This document shows, one piece after another, positions 37,232 through 46,151 of a stretch of DNA of 64,000 bases. A program made the position numbers and the translations under genes. Location of the stretch: the NCBI RefSeq assembly GCF_900635445.1, contig NZ_LR134117.1, positions 4,960,001 through 5,024,000 of the forward strand. The letters are read 5' to 3'. The notes below the pieces were generated by a model. The model was not told where the DNA came from. It saw nothing but the letters and a program-made list of their open reading frames with translations, and did not search any database. Source of the stretch: Serratia odorifera. Lineage in GTDB: Bacteria; Pseudomonadota; Gammaproteobacteria; Enterobacterales; Enterobacteriaceae. Numbering within the stretch: position 1 is the first letter of the stretch; each line of letters begins with the position of its first letter.

Positions 37232-39085
37232 CTACAGCCGGGCGGCGATCGCGGCGGCAAAATCCTGGCACATCTTCTGGTCGCCGTCGGCGTTGTCCGC
37301 CAGCAGCACATCGCCGTCTACCACCCGAATGCGTGCTGCCAGGTCAAAGTCGGCTGCCGGTTGCGGACGCTGCGCCGCTGCCGCCATGGTTGCCTGCGCC
37401 GCCAGCCACGCCTGTTCTACCGTCTGGTTACAGGCCGCGGCCAGATAATCCGGGTTGAAGCCTTCACCGGTCAGGCTGCGCAAGGTGTCGTCATGGCTGA
37501 CGCTATTGCCCGGCCGCCAATAGTGCTGCGCCAGATCGGGGCCTATCGCCGGGTTGTCGGTCAAATAGCCGTCGCGCTGCAAGAAGAACTGACGCGTCTG
37601 TTCTACCGCCATCAACGCCAGCAGGTAGCCCTGATAAGAGCAGGCCGATTCCAGCGACAGCAGGTGCGGTATCGCCAGCGTCGGTCGCGGGCTGCCGCTG
37701 ATACCGAGGATTTTCTGTTCGGTGTCGCGCGCCAGCTGGGTAATCGCCTCTGGCGTCAGCTGTGCCTCATCCCATTGATACAGCGCCCATTCAAAATACG
37801 GCACCAGCAAAATATGGCGCTCGTTGAAAGCGCGCATCGGCTGACGTGCCTGAATGCTGGCCTTGATCAGCGCATCCGGCACCGTTTCACCGGCGGAATT
37901 TTTGGCATAACGTTTCAGCCAGTCTGCGTCATCCAGCAGGCTGTCGCAGAACATCGACTGTGTTTCGGCATAGGCCATCGAGGTTGGCGGGAACTCCTGC
38001 GAGAAACAGGGAGCGTTTTGACAGATATTGGCAAAGTGCGCCGCGTGCCCGCCCTCATGGAACAGGGTATTCAAGCCATGGGCGCCGCTACCGACCTGCC
38101 CCGGCTGCGCCAGACTGGTGAAATTGAGCCTGGCCGGCTGCCACTCGCCCTGCAGGAAAAACGGCGGCTGCGGGCCATGCATAAAGCCATTTTCATACTT
38201 GCCGGCGCGCACCAACAGATCGAGGTTCATTTGCGCGCCGCGAAAACCGATATGCAGCCGCTTGAAACTGTCGACCCAACGCGCCAACGACAGGGCGAAC
38301 GGCAAATACGGATCCAGTTGGCGAGTAACATCGCCAGCGCTGGCAAAGCGCAGGTTCCACGGCTCCAGCGCCTGTGCGCCTTTCTCCGCCGCCAGTTGTT
38401 GCAGACTGCGCGCATTGGCGTCGCGGGTTTGCTGCTCGAAACGGTCAAGAATGGCGAACAGCTGCTCCGGCGTCATGCGTTCGGTCTTGTTCACCTTGTA
38501 ATCAAAATAGTTGCGATAGCCCATCTGGCGCGCAAAGCGATTGCGCAGCCCGATCAGCGCCGGCAGGCCGTTATGCAGCAGCCACTGCTCCAGCTCGCGC
38601 AGCGCGGTTTGCGAACTGCGGCGATACTCTTCGTTCTGGTTGGTGGCCTGGTTGGTCAGCAGCTCGCCCAGCGACGCCGCCACCCGCTGCCCTTTGGCAT
38701 TCAGGTGGGTTAACTGATGGCCTTTGCGGCGATCGTACAGATCGGCTTCGGCGGCAATGATCTGATCGAGCAACGCCTGCGCCTGCGGATCCTCAATCAC
38801 GTTACAGTCAAAGAACCGCAGCCAGCCATTTAGCCCATGCTGCAACGCCAGGCGTTGCTGCGATGGCGGCAACGCCTCCAGTTCGGCCAGCAGTTGCCGA
38901 ATCGCCGACAGACGGCGCGGCTCGGCGATAAAACGCTTATAGGCGCTTTCGGCAGCGGCAAAGCGTGCCGACACGTCTGCGGCGCCGACCCCCATATAGT
39001 TCTGCCAGAACAGATCTTCCTTGGTCTGGTGAACGCGCAAATAATCCTGGTTCAATTGATTGAAATAGTCGAGAGCCTGTTGCAT
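37232..39085 (-). CDS. M3-family zinc metallopeptidase (oligopeptidase-like)
   Basis: Cytoplasmic metallopeptidase of 617 residues, starting at the ATG at 39085 (MQQALDYFNQLNQDYLRV). The zinc motif HEGGH lies at residues 343-347 in LFHEGGHAAHF. The third-ligand glutamate is in MAYAETQSMFCDSL near residue 374. The helical N-terminal half and the late SLESACSYQGYLLA and YWRPGNSVSHDD segments fit M3/M3-like peptidases that cut short peptides. It is not OpdA or Dcp by length or motif context. Substrates cannot be read from the sequence. Confidence 0.88.
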   Translation of the reverse strand: MQQALDYFNQLNQDYLRVHQTKEDLFWQNYMGVGAADVSARFAAAESAYKRFIAEPRRLSAIRQLLAELEALPPSQQRLALQHGLNGWLRFFDCNVIEDPQAQALLDQIIAAEADLYDRRKGHQLTHLNAKGQRVAASLGELLTNQATNQNEEYRRSSQTALRELEQWLLHNGLPALIGLRNRFARQMGYRNYFDYKVNKTERMTPEQLFAILDRFEQQTRDANARSLQQLAAEKGAQALEPWNLRFASAGDVTRQLDPYLPFALSLARWVDSFKRLHIGFRGAQMNLDLLVRAGKYENGFMHGPQPPFFLQGEWQPARLNFTSLAQPGQVGSGAHGLNTLFHEGGHAAHFANICQNAPCFSQEFPPTSMAYAETQSMFCDSLLDDADWLKRYAKNSAGETVPDALIKASIQARQPMRAFNERHILLVPYFEWALYQWDEAQLTPEAITQLARDTEQKILGISGSPRPTLAIPHLLSLESACSYQGYLLALMAVEQTRQFFLQRDGYLTDNPAIGPDLAQHYWRPGNSVSHDDTLRSLTGEGFNPDYLAAACNQTVEQAWLAAQATMAAAAQRPQPAADFDLAARIRVVDGDVLLADNADGDQKMCQDFAAAIAARL

Positions 39086-39111
39086 AACCATCCTTCCGCT
39101 GCGCGATGAAA

Positions 39112-39149
39112 GCAATCAGTATAGCCGCCGGCAATCAGTATAGCCGCCG
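39112..39149. repeat. Perfect 19-bp tandem duplication upstream of the peptidase gene
   Basis: GCAATCAGTATAGCCGCCG occurs twice back to back, and a third partial copy (GCAATCA) follows. It lies in the 68-bp gap between ybiB and the metallopeptidase gene. It is too short and too few for any array type. Confidence 0.85.
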
Positions 39150-39153
39150 GCAA

Positions 39154-40107
39154 TCATGCCAGGCGTGCCAACCCCTGTTCGAACGTGTCGACTTCGCCAC
39201 TGGCCAGCAGACAACAGGCCACCTGACGCGCCAAGGCGTCCGGAATAGCCACCTCGCCGGCCAGACAGCGTTCCATCCAGCGCGCGGTGGTTTCAGCATC
39301 TCTGGCCGCCGGCAGCTGCGGCGCAGCTTCCTGCGCCGGGCGTTCCAGCATAATCTGCTGCTCACCATTGACGATATAGTGGATCTGCGGGCAACGCAGC
39401 GGGTTGGCGTAGGCTTCGCCCTCGGTGCCATGCATCAACAAACCGCGGGCGCCGATCTGGCGGAAAAACGACGCCACGCGGCCCACGTATTCCGGGTGCG
39501 AAACGCTGGCGATGCGCAGCACGTCTGCATCGCCAAATGGCGTCGCCAGTTTGGCCAGCGTATGGGCGCTGTTGCGTACCCCCATGCGCCAGCGCAGGCT
39601 TAACTGGCGATCGAGCGCGGCGGACAACGCACCAACCGGCATAAACACCGGCTCGCCGCTCTCCAGCCGCTGCTGGGCATCGGCAGCATTTTCCGACCAG
39701 TCGATTCCCAACGCCTGGAAGATTTCGGCGCTGGTGACCCGCGTGCTGTCATCCAGCACGCCGTGCACCACCACCGGTAAGCCAACGCGCGCCAGTAGCA
39801 GCGCCAACAGTGGCGTCAGGTTGGCCTGCTTGCGCGCGCCGTTGTAGCTCGGCAACACCACCGGCATCGGCCGACCGTGCGGTTTTTGCAACCGCAGCAC
39901 CTGCTGCTGCATCGCCTGGTAAAAGCCGAGCATTTCGGCTTCGGCCTCTCCTTTGATGCGCATGGCGATCAGCACGCCACCCAGCTCCAGCTCCGGTACT
40001 TCGCCGGCCAGCATCGCCTGATAAAGCGCAAATGCCGTCGCTTGATCCAGATCGCGTGCGTGATTTTTGCCACGCCCTATTTCTTTGATAATTTTGGTGT
40101 AATCCAT
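39154..40107 (-). CDS. ybiB: TrpD2-like nucleic-acid-binding protein YbiB
   Basis: The 317-residue product has the glycosyltransferase family 3 fold of anthranilate phosphoribosyltransferase, but E. coli YbiB (TrpD2, 320 aa) is known to bind DNA/RNA rather than to act in tryptophan synthesis. It starts MDYTKIIKEIGRGKNHARDL. VLIAMRIKGEAEAEMLGF, RGLLMHGTEGEAY and the VVLPSYNGARKQ segment are conserved. In E. coli ybiB is LexA-controlled and adjacent to dinG. Here dinG lies 3.7 kb away, separated by accessory genes. Confidence 0.93.
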   Translation of the reverse strand: MDYTKIIKEIGRGKNHARDLDQATAFALYQAMLAGEVPELELGGVLIAMRIKGEAEAEMLGFYQAMQQQVLRLQKPHGRPMPVVLPSYNGARKQANLTPLLALLLARVGLPVVVHGVLDDSTRVTSAEIFQALGIDWSENAADAQQRLESGEPVFMPVGALSAALDRQLSLRWRMGVRNSAHTLAKLATPFGDADVLRIASVSHPEYVGRVASFFRQIGARGLLMHGTEGEAYANPLRCPQIHYIVNGEQQIMLERPAQEAAPQLPAARDAETTARWMERCLAGEVAIPDALARQVACCLLASGEVDTFEQGLARLA

Positions 40108-40141
40108 GCAGGCCTCCCCTGGTGCGTCTGTTTAGCATACC

Positions 40142-40350
40142 CTATCCGCGAGCGTGCTCAACCTCATTCATGGCCGCTGCCAGGGGCAACGCTCGTTTTG
40201 CATCGACGGCGCGGGCGAAGTGACCTTTGAACGCGCCTCCTTCGTGGTGGATGAGGAAAATCATCAGCGGCTGGTAATGTACAGCGCGCTGGCCGATGCA
40301 CCGGCCAGCGCGGCATTCGAGGCAATATTATCGCGAAACGCTAGAGTGCC
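40142..40350 (+). pseudogene. Possible truncated CesT/Tir-chaperone-like fragment
   Basis: The 233-bp gap between ybiB and the quinone reductase gene carries an open frame reading LNLIHGRCQGQRSFCIDGAG, followed by a VTFER strand, DEENHQRLVMYSALADAP and FEAILSRNA. The alternation of a DG turn, acidic DEE strand, YSALA, then FEAIL--N resembles type III secretion chaperones of the CesT family. There is a GTG (40154) but no clear ribosome site, the frame runs into the oppositely oriented neighbour, and no secretion genes are nearby. Probably a remnant; the family call is tentative. Confidence 0.3.
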
Positions 40351-40946
40351 ATCTGCGACTGGGCGACGCCAGCCATCTTGCTGCCCAGCGCCTGCGCCGA
40401 CGCCAGCAGCGCCTCGATATGCGGAAACTCCGGCATCAGCAGCAGTTCAGACGTCACCACCTGCGCACCACAATAATCAAAGATGCCGTGATCGATCTGG
40501 GTCTGTATCGCGCTGGTATAGCCATGGCGGTCGTAGGTGCTCCGATCGGCAGCACCAATCGCCGCCAGATGCACCCGCAGATGCGACAGTTTCTTTTTCA
40601 CCTTGCCATCACCACCGTCTTGATACGCCCAGCCGTTGGTGAACACCCGATCGATCCAGCCCTTGAGCTGGCCTGGCATCGACCACCAATATACCGGATA
40701 GACCAGTATCACGGCGTCGGCGCGATCGATACGCTGCTGCTCGGCCAGCACGTCCACCGGGATCGGTGCCTGTAATTGAAATGCGCTGATATCATCGGTA
40801 GAAAAACGCGGGTCAAACCCTTCCGCCGCCAAGTCGGCGATCTCGACGCTGTGGCTGCCCTCGGCAATGCCCGCTGCGATGCGCTGCACCACGCCGTGAG
40901 TCAACGAGCTCTGAACCGGGTGTGCGGTAACGATAAGATAATGCAT
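40341..40946 (-). CDS. Flavodoxin-fold NAD(P)H quinone oxidoreductase
   Basis: Predicted two-electron quinone or xenobiotic reductase of 201 residues of the MdaB/KefF/NQO1-like family. The FMN-phosphate loop is near the N-terminus (IVTAHPVQSSLTHGVVQ). The central YPVYWWSMPGQLKGWIDRVFTNG is the hallmark of this family. It is divergent from a TetR-type regulator across 79 bp that contain an inverted repeat, so it is most likely the regulated target and responds to an electrophile or quinone. Confidence 0.9.
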   Translation of the reverse strand: MHYLIVTAHPVQSSLTHGVVQRIAAGIAEGSHSVEIADLAAEGFDPRFSTDDISAFQLQAPIPVDVLAEQQRIDRADAVILVYPVYWWSMPGQLKGWIDRVFTNGWAYQDGGDGKVKKKLSHLRVHLAAIGAADRSTYDRHGYTSAIQTQIDHGIFDYCGAQVVTSELLLMPEFPHIEALLASAQALGSKMAGVAQSQMAL

Positions 40947-40990
40947 GTTAACCTCTCTGATTGCCGTTCTTCAGTAACTGGCGTAAACTA

Positions 40991-41019
40991 TATACCATTA
41001 GTAACCTACCATTGGTATA
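40991..41019. promoter_or_regulatory. Inverted-repeat operator between quinone reductase and TetR genes
   Basis: TATACCA (40991-40997) and TGGTATA (41013-41019) are perfect inverted arms 15 bp apart, with an internal TACCATT repeat. They lie centred between the two divergent start codons. This is the expected location and form for a TetR-family operator controlling both genes. Confidence 0.7.
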
Positions 41020-41025
41020 TTAGCA

Positions 41026-41640
41026 ATGACCAAATTTTCCACGCAACAAAAATCCGCCACGGCAATGCCGCGGCAACGTCTGTCACGCGAGGAGCGCAAC
41101 CGTCAACTTTTGGATACCGCATGGCAGATAATCGGTCAGGAAGGAACGGAAAACCTGTCGCTGGGCAGGCTTGCTGAGCAGTCTGGCGTAACCAAACCGG
41201 TGGTGTACGATCACTTTGGTACGCGCCTTGGACTGTTGGCAGCGTTGTATCAAGAGTTCGACGCGCGCCAGAACGCGCTGTTTGATGAGCTATTACAAGC
41301 CAGCGAAGCCACGCTGATTGGCCGCGCCACGCTGATTGCCACCGCGTACGTCGATTGCGTGCTGCTGCAAGGACGCGAGATCCCCGGCATTATCGCCGCG
41401 CTGGCCGGTACGCCGGAGCTTGAAAAGATCAAACGCGCCTATGAAGTGGCATTTATCGAAAAATGCCGGCAGATGCTGGTGCCGTTCGCCAGCGGCAAGC
41501 AGATTGCCGCCGCGGGGTTATGGGCGATGCTGGGAGCGGCAGAAGCGTTGTCCTGCGCGGCGGTCTGCCAGCAAATCAGCGCCGATGAAGCCAAACGCGA
41601 GCTGCTCATCACCATCGTGGCGCTGGTAGAAAGAAGCTGA
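41026..41640 (+). CDS. TetR-family transcriptional regulator
   Basis: Repressor-type protein of 204 residues. The helix-turn-helix is at LSLGRLAEQSGVTKPVVYDH (residues ~45-64), preceded by REERNRQLLDTAWQIIGQEG. The C-terminal ligand domain is alanine/leucine-rich and specific to the subfamily. Divergent orientation and the shared inverted repeat point to autoregulation and to control of the flavodoxin-fold reductase. The ligand is unknown. Confidence 0.9.
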   Translation: MTKFSTQQKSATAMPRQRLSREERNRQLLDTAWQIIGQEGTENLSLGRLAEQSGVTKPVVYDHFGTRLGLLAALYQEFDARQNALFDELLQASEATLIGRATLIATAYVDCVLLQGREIPGIIAALAGTPELEKIKRAYEVAFIEKCRQMLVPFASGKQIAAAGLWAMLGAAEALSCAAVCQQISADEAKRELLITIVALVERS

Positions 41641-41659
41641 GACGCCATGCGCCCCGCGC

Positions 41660-42286
41660 TTATTTACGACTGTCGAAAATCAGCTTGCAGGCCAGGCCGG
41701 CAAACACGCCGCTCAGCAGATAGTTTGGCCAGCGAGCGCTGAACTGCCGCCCGGCGAAGCGGCTTTTCATCCCGCCGATCAGCAAAATGACGCCACCATT
41801 GATCGCCAGGCCGATCACGTTCAGCACCGTCGCCAACAGTAGCATCTGCACCACCACCGATCCGGCCTGTGGATTGATAAACTGCGGAAACAATGCCAGC
41901 ACGAACAGCGCCATTTTGGGATTAAGAATATTGGTCCACAGCCCTTGCTGCAAAATGCGCCCGACCGCTACCGTCTGCAAGCCGGCGGTGGCCTGCAAAT
42001 TGCTGCCCGTGCGCAGCGTTTTCCACGCCAGATACAACAGATAAGCCGCCCCCAACAGGCGAACCGCATCGTAAGCCAGCGGTACCGCCACAAACAGCTG
42101 CGACAACCCAAGCGCGGCGGCCAGAGCGTGGCAATAGGTGCCAAGCTGGATACCAGCCAGCGAGGCAAAGCCGGCGCGCCGCCCCTGACTGAGACTACGC
42201 GAGGCGATCAACAACATATCCGGCCCTGGCGTAACGGCCAGTGCCAGGCAGGCGGCGGAAAACAGCAACAGCGTTGCAATGTCCAT
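41660..42286 (-). CDS. LysE/RhtB-family amino-acid exporter
   Basis: Inner-membrane exporter of 208 residues with about six hydrophobic helices. The N-terminal family signature VTPGPDMLLIASRSLSQGRR is followed by GLWTNILNPKMALFVLALFPQF, both typical of RhtB/LysE carriers. It lies 36 bp downstream of an EamA exporter on the same strand, with an Lrp-type regulator divergent upstream. Together these suggest an amino-acid efflux unit; the substrate is unknown. Confidence 0.9.
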   Translation of the reverse strand: MDIATLLLFSAACLALAVTPGPDMLLIASRSLSQGRRAGFASLAGIQLGTYCHALAAALGLSQLFVAVPLAYDAVRLLGAAYLLYLAWKTLRTGSNLQATAGLQTVAVGRILQQGLWTNILNPKMALFVLALFPQFINPQAGSVVVQMLLLATVLNVIGLAINGGVILLIGGMKSRFAGRQFSARWPNYLLSGVFAGLACKLIFDSRK

Positions 42287-42322
42287 TCGATGCTACCTTA
42301 TCATTCAGCGGGGAAGTTGCCT

Positions 42323-43267
42323 TCAATCATAATCCGCACGCGGCGTTTTACTAGAGCCACACGGCAAATTATTACACCCGGTGCTCAAGGCGGTTGGCGC
42401 CCGCCGCTCCCCCAGCAGATTCATTCCGGCCGCTGCCAGCAGGATCAGCGTCGCCCCGGCCAGTTGCAGCGCAACCAGTTGATGGCCGAAGGCAAACCGG
42501 TCGACCAGCATGGCCGCAAGCGGATAAATAAACGACAGCGAACCGGTGAGGTGGGTCGGCAATTTCTGGATACCGCCGTACAGCAACACGTACATCACGC
42601 CGGTGTGCAACACGCCCAGGGTAATCAAGAGCCCCCATTGCCCAGCGCTGGTTGCCACCCCAAAGTCCACCAGTGGCAGTAGCATCAGCGCGCCGACGCT
42701 GACCTGGATCAGTGCAATCACGTGCGGCGGCGTACCGGTCAGGCGTTTGGCTGCCAGCGCCATCAGCGCATAGAAAAATGCCGCGCCAAGCGACAGCAAA
42801 ATGCCCAACAGATAATGTTGCTGTTCGCTCTGCTGCCCTGGTTGCGACAGTACCACCAGAGCCATGCCGATAAACGCCAGCGTCAGCCACAGCATTTTAC
42901 GCGCCGTCAGCTTTTCACCGAGCAATAGCGCCGCCAATACCACCAGCATAAACGGTTGGGTGTTGTACACCGCAGTAGCGATGGAAATAGAGGCGTAGGC
43001 ATAGGCGGCAAACAGCAGCAGCCAGTTGATCACCAACGCAATACCACCCGCCACCGCCGTCAGCAATATGGCACAGTTCAACGTCGAGCGGCGCAGTTGT
43101 CCCCGTAGCCCACATACCACCAACAGCACCGCGGTGCCAAACACACAGCGCCAAAACACCACGTTGACCACCGGCTGGCCCGACATCAGCACAAACCAGC
43201 CAATGCTGCCGGAAATCAGCATCGCCGCAATCATCTCCAGCGAGCCGCGTTTAATTTCTGTCTTCAT
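42323..43267 (-). CDS. EamA/DMT-family transporter
   Basis: Ten-helix drug/metabolite transporter of 314 residues, with two EamA halves (first from AAMLISGSIGWFVLMSGQ, second from LGAAFFYALMALAAKRL). Conserved features are the FWRCVFGTAVLL early helix and the IYPLAAMLVDRFAFGHQL region. The C-terminal ~30 residues after MNLLGERRAP are hydrophilic and unusual. It is divergent from an Lrp/AsnC regulator and precedes a LysE gene. An amino-acid or related metabolite exporter is likely. Confidence 0.87.
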   Translation of the reverse strand: MKTEIKRGSLEMIAAMLISGSIGWFVLMSGQPVVNVVFWRCVFGTAVLLVVCGLRGQLRRSTLNCAILLTAVAGGIALVINWLLLFAAYAYASISIATAVYNTQPFMLVVLAALLLGEKLTARKMLWLTLAFIGMALVVLSQPGQQSEQQHYLLGILLSLGAAFFYALMALAAKRLTGTPPHVIALIQVSVGALMLLPLVDFGVATSAGQWGLLITLGVLHTGVMYVLLYGGIQKLPTHLTGSLSFIYPLAAMLVDRFAFGHQLVALQLAGATLILLAAAGMNLLGERRAPTALSTGCNNLPCGSSKTPRADYD

Positions 43268-43398
43268 CTCGTTCCCCCGTGTTCAGAGGAAATAGTGTGC
43301 AACGATTTCTGCCGACAATACATGGCATAAAAAAGGCATTATCGTTTAAACTCCTTTTTATTGAAGGAAATTACCTAAATTAACCTAATGGAGTCGCT

Positions 43399-43830
43399 AT
43401 GGACGATATCGATCGCCAAATGCTGGCCTTGCTGGCCGAGGATGCGCGCATGTCGCTGAAGATGCTGAGCGCCAAAGTGGGCCTGTCGTCGCCGAGCACT
43501 TCGGAGCGGTTGCGGCGGCTGGAAGAAAGCGGCGTGATCCAGGGCTACACCCTGAACGTCAATCTGCCGGCGCTGGGCTACGCGTTCCAGTCGCTGGTGC
43601 GCGTCAAGCCGCTGCCGGGCATGCTGAAGAAAGTGGAACAGATGATCGCCGAGACGCCCGAGGTGATCGAATGCGACAAGGTCACCGGCGAAGACTGTTT
43701 TATCGTGCGCCTAGTGGCTCACTCACTGGAGCAGCTCGACCAGATCCTCGATCGGCTGGCCGAACGGGCGCAAAGCAACACCTCGATAGTGAAAACCACG
43801 CCGGTGAAACGCCGCCTGCCACCGCTGTGA
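43399..43830 (+). CDS. Lrp/AsnC-family regulator
   Basis: Feast/famine-type regulator of 143 residues. The N-terminal winged helix spans about residues 1-60 (MDDIDRQMLALLAEDARMS, then LSSPSTSERLRRLEESGVI). The C-terminal RAM domain includes VTGEDCFIVRLVAHSLEQLD. It is divergent from the EamA transporter (131-bp gap) and probably controls it and the LysE gene in response to an amino acid. The start follows AATGGAGTCGCT. Confidence 0.92.
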   Translation: MDDIDRQMLALLAEDARMSLKMLSAKVGLSSPSTSERLRRLEESGVIQGYTLNVNLPALGYAFQSLVRVKPLPGMLKKVEQMIAETPEVIECDKVTGEDCFIVRLVAHSLEQLDQILDRLAERAQSNTSIVKTTPVKRRLPPL

Positions 43831-43833
43831 TAC

Positions 43834-46035
43834 TCAGCGGCGTCGGCGTCGGGCAAACGGATTGGCGGCTTTTTTCTGCTTTTTTGCCGCCTCGGCCACC
43901 GACTTCAGCGCCGCTTTATGCGCCTTGTCAGCCTCCGGCACCTCGCGCTGCTCTATCGGGAATACCGGCAGCGCCGACAGCAGGCGCGCGCCGTAGCTCT
44001 TGGTCAACAGCCGGCGATCGTAAATCACGATTTCACCGCGGCATTCGTTGCTACGGATTAATCGACCGACCTGCTGGATCAAATTAAACGACGCGCTGGG
44101 CAGGCTTTGCACTTCAAAGGGATAACGTTTCAGGGTTTTCAGCCATTCACCTTCGGTGAGGATCACCGGGCTGTCGATGGGGGGAAACGCAATCTTGTGG
44201 ATATGCACCTGAGTCAGCAGCTCGCCCTTGAGATCCAGCCCTTCGGCGAACGATTGCAGGCCGACCAGTACGCTGGCCACGCCTTTTTCCACCCGCTTGC
44301 GGTGTTCTTCCACCAGACGATAGCGTGGCTGATCGCCCTGTACCAGCAACATCAGACGCAGATCGGTCACGTAGCCAAGGAAGGTTTGCATCGCCCGGTT
44401 GCTGCTGAACAGGATCAGCATGCCCTTGTGCTGCGCGCCAGCTACCTGCGCTCGGAAGAAGCGCGCCATCTCCTCCAGATGTTCCGCTTCGGTGGCGATC
44501 GCCGGTTCGAACGTCATTTGCGGAATGACGATCTTGCCCTGCTCGACGTGGTTAAACGGCGAAGCCAGCACTTCGAAGCGATCGCCGGCCTTTTCGTTCA
44601 GCCCGCTCATCTCCTGCAGCCGCGCAAAGCTGTTGAGCGAACGCAGGGTGGCCGACGTTACCACCACGTGCGGAACATTGCGCCACAGCAGTTTTTCCAG
44701 CTGATCGCTGACGCGAATACCGACGCAGTGCAGATACAGATGGCTGACGTTATCGCGCAGCTCGCGCGTCACCCATTTGGAAATCGGTGCATTGGAGGAT
44801 TTTTCCAGCGCGGCCAGCTTCCACAGTTTGCTCATCGCCTCCAGATAACCCAGCGTGCGACTCATTTGTAAAATGGCGCGATGCAGCCTCACGATGTCAT
44901 GCTTGCCGCTCTGCTCGGTCAGATCGTTAAGAATAAATTCCGCCAGCCCACGCAGCGCATCGGTCAATTTGAACAGCCGCGCGCTCGCCTCGACCATCTC
45001 CGGCGGCAGCGCACCCATCTCGAAACGGTATTCCGCCTCGCTGCCGTCGCCCGGCAGGTAGGCGCTCACCTGGTGTTCGAAGAGCTGCACCCGTTCGCGC
45101 AGCTCTTCGCAGTGGTTCTTCAAACGTTCGCTATTCGACAGGCCTGGCGGGTTTTTCGGCCGGTACTGCACCATGCACTGTTCCACCTGACGCACGATCA
45201 TATCAAGTTGCAAATTGGTCGACAGCGCGGTGATTTCGCCTTCAATTTCCAGCGCGTCGCGCGCCACCTCCGGCAGGTGGTGCCCCTCGTCCAGCACCAA
45301 TAACAGCTCTTTCGGATTCGGCAGCACCGATTCGCTTTCCAGCGCCGCCATCACTAACGCATGGTTGGCCACCACCACGTCGGCGCTTTCGATTTCCTTG
45401 CGGGCAAGGTAAAACGGGCATTCGCGAATATAATGGCAGTTACGCCCGAGGCAGTTAACCTTGTCGGTGCTCAGCTTGGCCCACAGCGTGTCGTCGATCG
45501 ACTGGGCGTAGTGATCGCGCAGGCCGTCCCACTGATGGCGGCTGAGCGAGGCGGACAGTTTCTGGCACAGCGCCTGCTCTTCGCCATTGGACGGCAGCCG
45601 TTCGTCGTCATCCAGGTAGAGCATCAAATCGCCCTGCTCGGCCACGTCGGTACTCATCGACGCCAGATTGCGTGGACACACATAGCGCCGGCGGCCAAAC
45701 GCCCCGGTGAATTTCAGATCGGGAATGATCTTCTTCAGCAGCGGCAGGTCTTTGCTGAAGATCTGGTCCTGCAATGCCACGTTAGCGGTGCTGACCACCA
45801 ACGGCTTGCCTTCGTCGCGCCCGACGGCGATGCCGGGAATCAGATACGACAAGGTTTTGCCCACGCCGGTCGGAGCTTCGATCGCCAGATGGCGCGGGTA
45901 ATCGCCGGCCAGGGTTTTCGCCACTTCGGCAATCATCTGCCGTTGCGGCGCGCGGGAAATAAAATCCGGTATTTGCTGTTGCAGGGCTTTATACCACTGA
46001 CCGATCTGAGTTTTAACTGAGGTAGAGAGCGCCAT
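43834..46035 (-). CDS. dinG: ATP-dependent DNA helicase DinG
   Basis: XPD-like superfamily 2 5'-3' helicase that unwinds R-loops, D-loops and G4 structures; damage-inducible in E. coli. The 733 residues include Walker A EAPTGVGKT (53-61) and the four iron-sulfur cysteines Cys120, Cys195, Cys200 and Cys206. The DEGHH box lies near residues 249-253, and the C-terminal QQVGRLIRSNECRGEIVIYDRR is motif VI. The tail is rich in lysine/arginine (AAKKQKKAANPFARRRRR). I could not find a good LexA box upstream. It converges on the Lrp gene with a 3-bp gap. Confidence 0.97.
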   Translation of the reverse strand: MALSTSVKTQIGQWYKALQQQIPDFISRAPQRQMIAEVAKTLAGDYPRHLAIEAPTGVGKTLSYLIPGIAVGRDEGKPLVVSTANVALQDQIFSKDLPLLKKIIPDLKFTGAFGRRRYVCPRNLASMSTDVAEQGDLMLYLDDDERLPSNGEEQALCQKLSASLSRHQWDGLRDHYAQSIDDTLWAKLSTDKVNCLGRNCHYIRECPFYLARKEIESADVVVANHALVMAALESESVLPNPKELLLVLDEGHHLPEVARDALEIEGEITALSTNLQLDMIVRQVEQCMVQYRPKNPPGLSNSERLKNHCEELRERVQLFEHQVSAYLPGDGSEAEYRFEMGALPPEMVEASARLFKLTDALRGLAEFILNDLTEQSGKHDIVRLHRAILQMSRTLGYLEAMSKLWKLAALEKSSNAPISKWVTRELRDNVSHLYLHCVGIRVSDQLEKLLWRNVPHVVVTSATLRSLNSFARLQEMSGLNEKAGDRFEVLASPFNHVEQGKIVIPQMTFEPAIATEAEHLEEMARFFRAQVAGAQHKGMLILFSSNRAMQTFLGYVTDLRLMLLVQGDQPRYRLVEEHRKRVEKGVASVLVGLQSFAEGLDLKGELLTQVHIHKIAFPPIDSPVILTEGEWLKTLKRYPFEVQSLPSASFNLIQQVGRLIRSNECRGEIVIYDRRLLTKSYGARLLSALPVFPIEQREVPEADKAHKAALKSVAEAAKKQKKAANPFARRRRR

Positions 46036-46151
46036 TCAACTCTTATCTAAACGAAATGATGGCGCTATTGTCCCACAAGCGCTGCGTACAGTCAGCCCAC
46101 GTCTCGCCCAGCGTTCAATATTGCGCAGCGCCCCGCGTATCGTGGCGGGAT

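Noticed and set aside
37361..38713. 450-codon plus-strand frame opposite the M3 peptidase gene
   Set aside because: Antisense shadow; composition is Arg/Gln-rich and it has no recognisable domain, while the minus strand carries a complete HEXXH peptidase.
46036..46120. Possible LexA box upstream of dinG
   Set aside because: The CTG and CAG in CTGCGTACAGTCAG are separated by 8 bases, not 10; no match to the SOS-box consensus.
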